Assembly: GCA_965220305.1 (NCBI GenBank)
Contig: OZ244817.1
Coordinates: 806,001 to 870,000 of the forward strand
Origin: G965220305 sp965220305
GTDB lineage: Bacteria > Chloroflexota > Dehalococcoidia > Lucifugimonadales > UBA3495
Length of the DNA stretch: 64,000 nucleotides
Direction: 5' to 3'
The notes under the pieces were generated by a model, which was not told the DNA's origin, searched no databases, and was given only the letters and a program-made list of their open reading frames with translations. Every line of letters begins with the position of its first letter. The stretch's first letter is position 1. Position numbers and translations under genes: made by a program. Below are positions 29,601 to 36,979 of the stretch, piece after piece.

Positions 29601-30176
29601 ACATTCCCGGAGATCCCAGATGAGCAATTAACCCAAGATTTGATACTCGAGATGGAGCAGTCGGCTGGTGACGACGACGGCCGGTCCGCTTGGCAGGCAA
29701 TAAGATTCTCCGTCCAGCACTGGGACTTCGCAAGGTACATCTTGGGCACCAATTCCACAGACACATCTCGACATTGGTTGTCCATTGGGACCGAGCAGGA
29801 ACAATGGAAATCTGCCGAGGAGCGAGAGCAACAACTCATCCCGCTATTCAACGGTATTGAACGAATTGCATGGAAAGAGTACCTCGACGCCTGCCAATCA
29901 GTCCCGCCCCCGCAGTTCGAGTTCCTCCAGGCCGAAGATGACCATGAAGACCCGGTTCAGCAAGACGGTGACAATCGGAGCCGCCTCCAGATTCTTACTC
30001 TCAACTCTTCAAGCATATATCGATATATCGCGCGGATTCCACCGAAGTTGATGATGCGTACTGCCGGTTTGTGGCAGCCTTGTCCGAGGAGCACTGGGAT
30101 GAATGGGCTTCACGGCACAAAACCCGGCCAGGTTTTGATATACAAGTTATACAGCGATATATCCTCCAGAGAGTAG
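26619..30176 (+). CDS. Avs-like STAND NTPase with N-terminal nuclease (first frame)
   Basis: This frame has 1185 codons, of which about 1118 are natural before a frameshift near 29975. Residues 20-160 form a PD-(D/E)XK (Mrr/Cap4-like) nuclease with FTRTGNPDAGVEGYC and WGWQAKYFF as acidic and Q.K motifs. The STAND NTPase has Walker A VLKGSAGTGKTHLM near residue 367 and Walker B LLMIDAVNEG near residue 440. A long helical repeat part follows and should bind a phage protein. Antiviral STAND (Avs) proteins bind viral terminase or portal and then degrade DNA. The Avs type is not assignable by eye. An in-frame ATG at 26655 is an alternative start. Confidence 0.8.
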   Translation: MGSTSPTVEFEIMVSVNWNNTRPLNGSQYAGFEELCTQLARLETPDNAKFTRTGNPDAGVEGYCVLPSGDEWGWQAKYFFSLGDSQLEQIDDSVKTALDKYPNLKRYYVCAPIDRANPRAPERTYAMDRWNQRVQKWVGWARQRNMQVEFEWWGASELVAKLSQPQQIGRLYYWFGNHGFDQGWFLKRLDEAICAAGPRYNPQHHVELDIAESFEDFARTVDSFNRIKSLAIEVRQRALYLRHPRSHDHQPLDIPALQPLLSEVDSVLDEFRALEFNPDGELQIQPIQQVLARATGIANEARTIVAELRREYASQPDNSEERTQQQRNPYSRVTQDLSGLERELDSVKYSLGQAAGVTNNDLMVLKGSAGTGKTHLMCDFARRRVDAGAPVVLLMGQRFTDPGDPWRQLLEQVGMHGETPDTFVGALEAAAQSANSRTLLMIDAVNEGWGRDIWLNHLAAFLSRIQQSQWIATILSVRSIYERAIIPEHLGMRAASVTHFGFRRREYEATRIFFEHHGIEFHSTPILYPEFANPLYLKTICHVLQSTGQTRLPRGRQGITAVLHSFIDVTNEQLAGRLDYDPKENLVSLVLQRLAVRFLETGNNWLIREDAVQIANGVLPGREFSRSLYRGMVDEGVLLEDLRGSRGSSVLEIVSIAFERFADHVVADMVIQNHLDRNSLSKMFESLPTRWRRFGRRFLHLCGNGVAGFIDRSDALVNFAESYRFASQSVIEALCIQMPERTGRELVRITPRFQGLWGIGEAFLESLVWRDLSSFSEETHVVLKELIANRSMYPEPKDTLITVSAIPEHPFNADFLDRRLRQDCMPDRDTWWSTYLHRTWGDEGPVDRLVEWASNISPSEKVDEVVVDLAATTLGWMLSTPNRFLRDRATKGLVALLTGRLASLDRLVNRFADVDDPYVVERIYAVAYGIAMRSNDATEVGRVAQSVFRHVFADGTPPAHLLLRDFARGVIERAAYLGAAGDLDLALVRPPYRSTFPEIPDEQLTQDLILEMEQSAGDDDGRSAWQAIRFSVQHWDFARYILGTNSTDTSRHWLSIGTEQEQWKSAEEREQQLIPLFNGIERIAWKEYLDACQSVPPPQFEFLQAEDDHEDPVQQDGDNRSRLQILTLNSSSIYRYIARIPPKLMMRTAGLWQPCPRSTGMNGLHGTKPGQVLIYKLYSDISSRE

Positions 30177-31354
30177 TTTCGTTGGGATGGACCGCGCGAC
30201 GCTTTGGGATTTTCGATAGCTCCCTACACTTTGCTGGAAGCCACCCTCGCGGCACCCGCAAACCAGAGAGGATGGGTAAGAAATACCAGTGGATTGCATA
30301 CCATGAAATACTGGCGTTCATGGCCGATAACTACCAATACCATGAACAATGGGAAACGGTACACGACTATCAGGGGCCCTGGCAGGCGGGCCGTCGGGAT
30401 ATAGATCCGTCCAGCATCATGGATTCCTGGGCCGGCGAAGGTGAGACCTCAAATACGCGCCGACTTACTTGGTGGGCGCCATTAGAGTACGACAATTGGC
30501 GAGTAGACTTGCCCATATCAAGTTGGACGGCCGACGCCTCAGACGTGCCTTCATTGGATCAGGGGTTATTGATTACTGATCCAAACGACCCCGACACCCT
30601 ATGGGTAAATGCGTACTGTTTTCAGGTGCGTAGTGAGCCTACTCCGCCCGATATTCGAGAGTACGATGTCGAGCGCAAAGAGATTTGGACCCGGTCCATC
30701 GGCTTCTTGGTACCCCAAGGGAAAGCGGATGATTTCCTAGAGTGGGTACTTTCCGGGGAATATTCGAAGGAAAACTGGCCTTTATCAATTCCAGATTTCG
30801 CTGGTAGCTATAGTGCGTTCTTGGGCGAATACGCTTGGATCCCTGTTTTTGATCAATTGACAAATTCAGTAAGGTTAAATGAGCATCAATGGTGTCATCC
30901 GCCGGGGTCGGAATCGACTATGGCTTACGGCCTTGCCGCGCATTGTTCGACCGCAGGGAGCGAGTACGATTGTTCGGCTGATGAAGATGCGATCTCTACG
31001 TTGTACTTGCCGAGCCATTTGGTAGTCCAGGGCTACCGATTAACTTGGACCGGAGTTGGCGCCGACTATGTCGACTCCAGTTCAAAAGTGGCAGCATATG
31101 ACCCATCCGCCCATGAGCCGGGTCCCAACGCACTCTTATTGCGTTTGGATTTACTCGAGAGGTATCTTGCTGAGCACGACTTGGAAATGTTCTGGGCCAT
31201 CAACGGAGAAAAGCAGTCTATGGGGACGCATGGGCAGCCATACGGTTGGCTTCAATTCCAAGGAGCGTACGTTTTACGGGACGGAAATCCAGTCGGAAAA
31301 TCAAAGTGGGTTCACAACAGTCCGAGTGGTCGGCGCCGAAATCCGCCGGTCTGA
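30071..31354 (+). CDS. C-terminal part of the Avs-like protein (second frame)
   Basis: The frame is open from 29972 and reads QLFKHISIYRADSTEVDDAY into CRFVAALSEEHWDEWASRHK, so it continues the preceding ORF after a one-base loss near 29975. It adds about 455 residues of mixed alpha/beta sequence rich in tryptophan (KKYQWIAYHEILAFMADNYQ). Together the protein would have about 1575 residues, in the size range of Avs sensors. The GTG at 30071 is only the first start codon in the frame and has no ribosome site. It is best read as the target-sensing end of one gene. Confidence 0.75.
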   Translation: MAALSEEHWDEWASRHKTRPGFDIQVIQRYILQRVVSLGWTARRFGIFDSSLHFAGSHPRGTRKPERMGKKYQWIAYHEILAFMADNYQYHEQWETVHDYQGPWQAGRRDIDPSSIMDSWAGEGETSNTRRLTWWAPLEYDNWRVDLPISSWTADASDVPSLDQGLLITDPNDPDTLWVNAYCFQVRSEPTPPDIREYDVERKEIWTRSIGFLVPQGKADDFLEWVLSGEYSKENWPLSIPDFAGSYSAFLGEYAWIPVFDQLTNSVRLNEHQWCHPPGSESTMAYGLAAHCSTAGSEYDCSADEDAISTLYLPSHLVVQGYRLTWTGVGADYVDSSSKVAAYDPSAHEPGPNALLLRLDLLERYLAEHDLEMFWAINGEKQSMGTHGQPYGWLQFQGAYVLRDGNPVGKSKWVHNSPSGRRRNPPV

Positions 31355-31539
31355 CTGGACTGGAACCGACCAATGTGGTCCACCAACCTGGATTCCTCAA
31401 ATCCGGACTTCCCACCGAAAAGTTCGCAATACGGTACACTTAGGCCCACCAAGCTGGACAAAATCAAGAACCTTTGAGATCAGGTTCAGGATGGCCGTGT
31501 AGTCATAGGCGACCCGGACACATAATGAACCCCAAGAGC

Positions 31540-31575
31540 CCCCTTCTCTTGCGATTTGGAGAAGGGGTTTCAATT
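31540..31575 (+). terminator. Rho-independent terminator after the Avs-like gene
   Basis: CCCCTTCTC and GAGAAGGGG form a 9-bp stem with a ten-base loop, followed by TTTCAATTT. It lies about 185 bases after the stop. A transcript of the mini-CRISPR on the minus strand would also run into this hairpin. Confidence 0.7.
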
Positions 31576-31598
31576 TGGCGGATTGACCTGCTTAGTTG

Positions 31599-31706
31599 GT
31601 TGCAATGGGGCCACCGCCTTTCGGCGATGGAAAAGTCCAGAGGACGCTGCGGGTGCTAGGCAGTGCTAATGCTTCAATGAAGCCATAGCAAAACTATGGG
31701 AAGACT
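31599..31706 (-). ncRNA. Mini-CRISPR: crRNA-like guide between two diverged repeats (CreA/CreR-like)
   Basis: On the minus strand, 31706-31671 ends in CATTGAAGC, the last nine bases of the array repeat, and carries its own hairpin CCATAG-TTTTG-CTATGG ending at the same repeat position as the normal hairpin. A 36-nt spacer (31670-31635) follows, and then 31634-31599, which matches the 36-nt array repeat at 32 of 36 positions, hairpin included. Spacer length equals that in the real array. Processing by the Cas6 part of Csb2 would give the handle AUUGAAGC plus a guide starting ATTAGCACTGCCTAGCACCC. The 5' repeat is heavily changed, as in known crRNA-like cas regulators. Confidence 0.8.
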
Positions 31707-31750
31707 CTGCCCGCAGGGTAGTTGACAGGTCAAGAGGCAGGCCATTCTCC

Positions 31751-31770
31751 TTTATAAGAACTGCCTAGCA
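31751..31770 (+). promoter_or_regulatory. Predicted target of the mini-CRISPR guide, overlapping a TATAAG box
   Basis: The plus strand at 31754-31770 (ATAAGAACTGCCTAGCA) matches guide positions 1-17 except 3 and 6. Position 6 is normally unpaired in type I interference complexes. TTT at 31751-31753 sits exactly where a type I PAM belongs, and TTN is the PAM I know for a Geobacter type I-G system. Matching ends after position 17, too short for cleavage but enough for binding. TATAAG (31753-31758) is a likely -10 box for the following operon; I see no good -35. Binding here should block transcription. Confidence 0.75.
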
Positions 31771-31795
31771 AATAAATTGCTCCAGGAGGTAAGTG

Positions 31796-31987
31796 ATGGA
31801 TGATAATTCTCGACCTCTCCCAACCGATGACCAAATTGACCAATTGATATTGGATTGTGCTGTTTCGGGGCGACTCGCCCTTAATGGCGTGGATATGCTG
31901 ATTAACTACGTCCGCGCAATGAGGGGGGAAATCTGCCATTGCGAGGAGTATATCATCCCGAAGGGCAAATCCATCAAATTTTCCTGA
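31796..31987 (+). CDS. Small acidic protein at the head of the cas operon, unknown
   Basis: The product has 63 residues. AGGAGG is six bases before the ATG, the best ribosome site in this region; a GTG one codon earlier is an alternative. The sequence has an acidic start (MDDNSRPLPTDDQIDQLILD), a hydrophobic helix (GRLALNGVDMLINYVRAMRG) and CHCEEY near the end. csb1 starts 41 bases after its stop. It lies directly behind the predicted guide-repressed promoter, so it could be a regulator, a toxin guarded by the CRISPR complex, or a plain leader gene. I recognise no family. Confidence 0.6.
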   Translation: MDDNSRPLPTDDQIDQLILDCAVSGRLALNGVDMLINYVRAMRGEICHCEEYIIPKGKSIKFS

Positions 31988-32028
31988 CACCCCAGAACTG
32001 CCAGCCAAACTTCGATGGAGAAAAGACG

Positions 32029-33222
32029 ATGGACATTCTTAATTTGGATCACATCAAAGAAGCTCTGTCCGGCAACGCCGCAGCTTTTCGCTCAGTTACG
32101 GAGTACCAGCCGGCCGGCGGCCCCGGGGACAAGATTTTCCCGCCCACCTACGAAAGAGGCAGTTACGCCACGGAACTGCGATACATCGACGGCGAAGAAG
32201 TCAACTGCGTCCTGCTGGACTCGGTGCAGTCCCAAGCTAACCGCATGGAGTTGGCCTTGCTGGAGGAGTGGGAGTCCGGGAAGGCGCCGTTGCCGGTCAT
32301 CACCGTGGATTTTACCGGCGCAGATCTGCCCAAACCTTTTCGAGTTACCAGCCTGGACGCGCCCCACCGCATCGCCGACGCCCTCCTGCGCGACAGCGAA
32401 CTGGACGGCGTTATGTTTCGCCAGTCCGTAACCGGCAAGCGGCTGGATACTCTCGACCCCCGAAACGGAACGGCATTGTTCGAGCTATGCCCTACCGCCC
32501 TGGTTTTCGGGATGTGGGACTCTACCGGGCCCCGGGGCGGCCTCGGCGTCAAGTTCCAACGCGCGCTGGTATCGGAAATCGTGGGTTTTCACGCCCAGCA
32601 AGGCAAGAAGACCAGCAGCCGCCTCGACCCGGCGCAGATATTGAGGGATGCCGGACCGGTGTACCGTACCAAAGATGGCGATTGGACCCTGGAGCAAGCC
32701 GAAGCTGGAGAACGGAACAGCCGAGGGGTTCGGCCCTCCGAAGTTAATCATGGCAACATCCCTCCAACAATTACCGACGGCGGTTTCACCATCAGCAAGG
32801 CCGTGCAGACAACCGTGCTTTCCCTGCCCGCGTTGCGCCGTCTGCGTTTCCCCATAAACGGAGCTAACCCCGACTCACAAGCGGACTTGGCGGCTCGTAC
32901 CGTTCTGGCGTCCCTTGCCCTCTTCGCCGCCGCGCTAGTCCGCGAGCAGGGGGCTGACCTGCGCTCCCGCTGCTTGCTGTATCCCACTGCCCCGGCAGTA
33001 TGGGAGTTGCTCGCCCGCCCTGGCGAGGAACCCCGGAAGTTCGATTTCCCCGGAGAACAAGCCCTGACGGTATATCAACAGGCGGTGGATGAGGCCAGAG
33101 GCGCCGGGCTTCCCTGGCTGGAACAGGAGTTGGTCCTGAAACCATCGAGTCAACTCTTGGCCCTTGTCCGCCAAAGCCAAGTGCTGGCCGCCGAGGTAAC
33201 GGCGAATGGCGGGGAGGAGTAA
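32029..33222 (+). CDS. csb1: Type I-G CRISPR protein Csb1 (Cas7)
   Basis: The product has 397 residues. Csb1 (GSU0053 family) is the Cas7 backbone subunit of the type I-G interference complex; several copies coat the crRNA. The hallmark VNCVLLDSVQSQANRMELAL is present near residue 60, as is PTYERGSYATELRYIDG before it and a Gly-rich stretch (GPRGGLGVKFQRALVSEIVG). The start at 32029 follows GGAGAAAAG; an upstream in-frame ATG lies in the previous gene. csb2 begins three bases after the stop. The frame is intact. Confidence 0.93.
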   Translation: MDILNLDHIKEALSGNAAAFRSVTEYQPAGGPGDKIFPPTYERGSYATELRYIDGEEVNCVLLDSVQSQANRMELALLEEWESGKAPLPVITVDFTGADLPKPFRVTSLDAPHRIADALLRDSELDGVMFRQSVTGKRLDTLDPRNGTALFELCPTALVFGMWDSTGPRGGLGVKFQRALVSEIVGFHAQQGKKTSSRLDPAQILRDAGPVYRTKDGDWTLEQAEAGERNSRGVRPSEVNHGNIPPTITDGGFTISKAVQTTVLSLPALRRLRFPINGANPDSQADLAARTVLASLALFAAALVREQGADLRSRCLLYPTAPAVWELLARPGEEPRKFDFPGEQALTVYQQAVDEARGAGLPWLEQELVLKPSSQLLALVRQSQVLAAEVTANGGEE

Positions 33223-33224
33223 TT

Positions 33225-34688
33225 ATGGCCGCCATCGGCATACGCTTTCTCATGGGCTGGTCGATGTCCACCCACTCCGCCGACCGGGAGCGCCCCGAGT
33301 GGCCGCCCCACCCCGACCGGGTATTCATGGCCCTGGCCGCCGCTCACTATGAGACGGACGGCGCCGACAGCGAGCGGGAGGCATTGCTCTGGCTGGAGAG
33401 TCAGGGAGCCCCGAATATGTGGGCCAGCGACGCCGCCCACCGGGAGACCATGACCACCTACGTTCCAGTAAATGATACCTCCGCCCTCGGTCGTAGACCG
33501 GGCAGGCGACCTTCAGCACAGCAAGTCAACGCCGGGTTGCAACTTCTCCCGGAAAACCGCTCTCGCCAACCACGCCAGTTTCCGGTAGCCATCCCCCGCG
33601 ACCCTAGGGTGTACCTGGTCTGGCCGGATGACCCCTCGCCGGAAGTGCGGGCAGGGCTGGAATCTCTGTGCAGCAAGGTGGTACGGGTCGGACATTCGGC
33701 ATCGCTGGTCCAGGCTTGGGTCGAGGATAACCCTCCCGAACCCAAACTGGTTACGACGGCAGGCGTGGCCCAACATCAGCTGCGGGTATCCGGGCCGGGC
33801 CGCATGAATCACCTGACGGCCCAGTACGAGAACGACCGCAGACCTGAACGTTCACGATGGGTTGCCTACACCCGGGCGCAACCGGATCCCGAACCGGCAG
33901 CCCCCGGCGGCGTCTTCCATGACCGGCTGCTGGTGCTGCGCCGGGAGGACGGCAGAAGGATGGGATTGGAGAGCACGCTCATACTATCCAATAAACTTCG
34001 CAATGCAGTGGTCAAGCACTGTCCTGAGCCGGTGCCGGAATGGGTTAGCGGACACACCGCTGACGGACGGCCATCCCAGGAACCGCACCTCGCCTTTCTG
34101 CCCCTCACCTTCGTGGGCCGCAAGCACGCCGACGGACACCTGCTCGGCTTTGCCCTGGCCATACCAAAGCGCGTTGACCCAGCCGAACAGAGCCGCTGTC
34201 TCAGCCCGGTCCTGGGTTTCGACGAGGACGGCTCCCCGCGCCGGGTGCGCCTCTATGACGGGGCCAACTTTGAATGGCTGCTGAAAATGGAAGACCGGGA
34301 ATCGCCCCCCACCTCACTGCGGTCTGAAGTATGGACCCGCCCGGCCCGGCGCTGGGCAACGGTGACTCCCATCGTATTCGACCGCCACCCTAAAGGGCAG
34401 GATAAGGAAAGTCAGGCAGAGCGAATGGTGGAGGAAGCCTGCGAAAGAATCGGGCTGCCCCGTCCCGTGGATGTAGTCCTCAGTCAGGTTAGCCTGCACC
34501 TCGGCGTTCCTCACAGCCGGTCATTTCCTGCCATACGCCGCAAGTCCGGTAACGGGCGGTTGCAGCATCTTCATGCAGTGTTGACCTTTGCCGAACCCGT
34601 CGCTGGCCCGGTAATTCTCGGCGCAGGCCGCTACCGGGGCTATGGCCTGTGCCGGCCGATCCAGTGGGATGGAGGTGACTCGGAATGA
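33225..34688 (+). CDS. csb2: Type I-G CRISPR protein Csb2 (Cas5-Cas6 fusion)
   Basis: The product has 487 residues. Csb2 (GSU0054 family) fuses a Cas5-like subunit to a Cas6-like RNase that cuts the repeat and releases crRNAs with an eight-base handle. The start IGIRFLMGWSMSTHSADRER and PEWPPHPDRVFMALAAAHYE are typical. The C-terminus ends in the Gly-rich GRYRGYGLCRPIQ, as in RAMP folds, and several histidines (HLHAVLTF, PHSRSF) could be catalytic. It overlaps cas3 by four bases (ATGA). By inference this enzyme also processes the mini-CRISPR upstream of the operon. Confidence 0.93.
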   Translation: MAAIGIRFLMGWSMSTHSADRERPEWPPHPDRVFMALAAAHYETDGADSEREALLWLESQGAPNMWASDAAHRETMTTYVPVNDTSALGRRPGRRPSAQQVNAGLQLLPENRSRQPRQFPVAIPRDPRVYLVWPDDPSPEVRAGLESLCSKVVRVGHSASLVQAWVEDNPPEPKLVTTAGVAQHQLRVSGPGRMNHLTAQYENDRRPERSRWVAYTRAQPDPEPAAPGGVFHDRLLVLRREDGRRMGLESTLILSNKLRNAVVKHCPEPVPEWVSGHTADGRPSQEPHLAFLPLTFVGRKHADGHLLGFALAIPKRVDPAEQSRCLSPVLGFDEDGSPRRVRLYDGANFEWLLKMEDRESPPTSLRSEVWTRPARRWATVTPIVFDRHPKGQDKESQAERMVEEACERIGLPRPVDVVLSQVSLHLGVPHSRSFPAIRRKSGNGRLQHLHAVLTFAEPVAGPVILGAGRYRGYGLCRPIQWDGGDSE

Positions 34689-36253
34689 GAGAGTTGACCG
34701 CAGAGCAGTTCGATGATTTCTTCCACGACCTTTGGTGCAAGGAGACAACCCACCGGATCCCTCAGTGTTTTACGCCTTTTCCGTGGCAGTCCGAACTGGC
34801 CCGCCGGGTGGCGGAGGCTCAACCAGGCGATTCCTATTCCTGCTGGCCGCAAGCCTTGGCCCTGCCGACCGCGGCCGGCAAGACCGCCTGTGTCGATATG
34901 GCAATCTTCGCCCTCGCTTGCCAAGCAGACCGCGCCCCCGGGGAACGCACTGCTCCCCGCCGCCTATTCTTCGTGGTGGACCGGCGGGTAATCGTGGACG
35001 AGACCTTCGAGAGGGCGCGCAACTTGGCGGAAAAGTTGCGCGATGCACGTAAAGATACTGGAGGCATACTCAAAAAGGTGGCGGACAGTTTATGTTCCCT
35101 CACGCAGAGCGGCGATGAGGATGACCCGTTGGCCTGTTTTCAACTCCGGGGCGGGATGTACCGGGATGACGCTTGGGCCCGGTCGCCGCTCCAGCCCACC
35201 GTGGTGGTCACCACCGTTGACCAGTTCGGTTCCCGCCTCCTGTTCCGGGGATACGGGTCAAGTCCCGGTATGCGCCCCGTCCACGCCGGGCTTGCCGCCA
35301 ACGACTGCCTGGTACTGCTGGACGAGGCCCACTGCGCCAACCCCTTCCGCCAGACGGTTTCTTCGGTGCAGCGCTACCGCGAGTGGGCTTCCCAACTCTG
35401 CAACATCGGGTCTATCCCCTTCCACTTAACCCTGATTTCGGCCACCCCTCCCCAGGACATTAGGGACGAAGAACGCTTCACCGCCGGAGATGAGGACCGG
35501 AACCACCCGGTGCTGGGCAGGCGCATCAACGCATCCAAACCCACCAGGCTGGTGCCGGTGAGAAACCGTCGGGGTTCAACCTCGGTGGGGGACGACGCCC
35601 GGGGTCTGCCGGAGGAAAATGCTGCCGATGGGCGCCAAGCAGAATCCGAGAGACGACGTAGAGCTCGTGAGCGGCAGGAACTGGAATGCCTGGCAGAGAC
35701 CATCGCCAGCGAAGCCGTAAATCTGGCCGGCCCCCAGCGCAAGGCCATCGGGGTTATGGTCAACCGGGTCGCCACGGCGAAGCTGGTATACGAAAACTTG
35801 CGCAAGGCCGACAAGGACGCCACCCTGCTTACTGGACGGATGCGGGCCATTGACCGGGACGATGTTGTCCGCGACTTGTATCCTCTGAAGACCGGCGAGG
35901 AACGCGAGGAACGGACGCGCTTCATTGTCGCCACTCAAACCCTGGAAGTGGGCGCTGACCTGGACTTCGACGGGCTGGTCACCGAGTGCGCCAGTCTCGA
36001 CGCCCTGCGGCAGCGCTTCGGACGCCTGAACCGGGACGGACGCGACATCGAAGCCCAAGCCGTCATCGTCATACGGGCCGACCAGACCAACCCCAACAAC
36101 AAAACGGCGGACGACCCGGTTTACGGCACAGCTTTGGCCGAGACTTGGCAATGGCTCAATCACAAAGCCGGAAAGGACGTCATCGATTTCGGCTACGCGG
36201 ACATGGATGGCATCGTCCCCACCGGCGAAGAGGAGCTTAACAAGCTGACTTAG
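34685..36253 (+). CDS. cas3: Cas3 helicase part (type I-G), ends at an in-frame TAG
   Basis: The product has 522 residues and covers the SF2 helicase of Cas3: motif I ALALPTAAGKTACVD near residue 60, DEAH box VLLDEAHCANPFRQ near residue 213, motif III LTLISATPP, and motif VI LRQRFGRLNRDGRD. It unwinds and degrades DNA recruited by the interference complex. The TAG at 36251-36253 is followed in the same frame by 242 open codons and, after a TAA at 36977, by the HD nuclease part. The three pieces share one frame over 3.16 kb, so they were one gene. The domain order helicase then HD is normal for type I-G. Confidence 0.9.
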   Translation: MRELTAEQFDDFFHDLWCKETTHRIPQCFTPFPWQSELARRVAEAQPGDSYSCWPQALALPTAAGKTACVDMAIFALACQADRAPGERTAPRRLFFVVDRRVIVDETFERARNLAEKLRDARKDTGGILKKVADSLCSLTQSGDEDDPLACFQLRGGMYRDDAWARSPLQPTVVVTTVDQFGSRLLFRGYGSSPGMRPVHAGLAANDCLVLLDEAHCANPFRQTVSSVQRYREWASQLCNIGSIPFHLTLISATPPQDIRDEERFTAGDEDRNHPVLGRRINASKPTRLVPVRNRRGSTSVGDDARGLPEENAADGRQAESERRRRARERQELECLAETIASEAVNLAGPQRKAIGVMVNRVATAKLVYENLRKADKDATLLTGRMRAIDRDDVVRDLYPLKTGEEREERTRFIVATQTLEVGADLDFDGLVTECASLDALRQRFGRLNRDGRDIEAQAVIVIRADQTNPNNKTADDPVYGTALAETWQWLNHKAGKDVIDFGYADMDGIVPTGEEELNKLT

Positions 36254-36979
36254 CAGGCAGCGGACGCCCCGGTAATGCTGCCCGCTCACTTGGACGCTTG
36301 GGTGCAGACCTCGCCGGTCTCTACGCCGGACCCCGACCCAGCCATTTTCCTGCACGGCCGCGCCCTCGGCGCACCGGAGGTGCAAGTCTGCTGGCGCGCC
36401 GACCTGGCCCGGGAAGATATGCTGGACGCAGAGCGCGCCGTTGGCATCGTGAGCCTTTGCCCCCCTGTATCGTCGGAATGTATCTCAGTCCCGATTCACG
36501 TCCTCTGCCGCTGGCTTGGAGGAACGTACAGCGGCCCCGATACTGAAGACAGTGACCTGGAAGGGGCCTTTCTCCCTGATGAGGACTCGTCAAGAGAGCG
36601 TGGCGGAAGCCAGCACGGGGCCTTGCGCTGGAGCGGGCCGACGGAAAGCCGCCTGATTGTCAGCCGTGCAGACCTGCGCCCCGGCGATACCGTGGTCATC
36701 CCGGCTGAGACGGGCGGATGGGATGTTTTCGGGCACATACCCCCTAATCACATCAAAGACCTGGGAGACCGGGCGCATCTCCAGTCCAGGGACAAACCCC
36801 TGCTGCGTATCCATCCCAAAGTAGTGGAGTGGTGGCCTGAAGTCCCAGCGAAAGCCTTTTTCCAAATAATCGCTCGGAAGACCCAATCCGCCGAGGATTG
36901 GGATGACTTAGAAGCTCAAATCCCGGAGAGCCTCGACAAATTGGCAGTGGAAATCACGGAGATTGAAGATACTCGCTAA
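36254..36979 (+). CDS. cas3: Cas3 middle part, between two in-frame stops
   Basis: The frame continues directly from the helicase part after TAG as QAADAPVMLPAHLDAWVQTS and runs 241 codons to TAA at 36977. It belongs to the accessory region between helicase and HD domains of long type I-G Cas3 proteins (VVIPAETGGWDVFGH). An ATG at 36275 could restart translation but lacks a good ribosome site. The glutamine codon CAG after TAG and normal composition show that this is coding sequence. Confidence 0.75.
   Translation, partial: QAADAPVMLPAHLDAWVQTSPVSTPDPDPAIFLHGRALGAPEVQVCWRADLAREDMLDAERAVGIVSLCPPVSSECISVPIHVLCRWLGGTYSGPDTEDSDLEGAFLPDEDSSRERGGSQHGALRWSGPTESRLIVSRADLRPGDTVVIPAETGGWDVFGHIPPNHIKDLGDRAHLQSRDKPLLRIHPKVVEWWPEVPAKAFFQIIARKTQSAEDWDDLEAQIPESLDKLAVEITEIEDTR

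Noticed and set aside
31654..31770. Plain inverted repeat TGCTAGGCAGT / ACTGCCTAGCA as a simple protein operator
   Set aside because: It would not explain why one arm lies at guide positions 7-17 between two CRISPR-like repeats, with TTT at the PAM position of the other arm; the guide-target reading explains more. It remains the main alternative.
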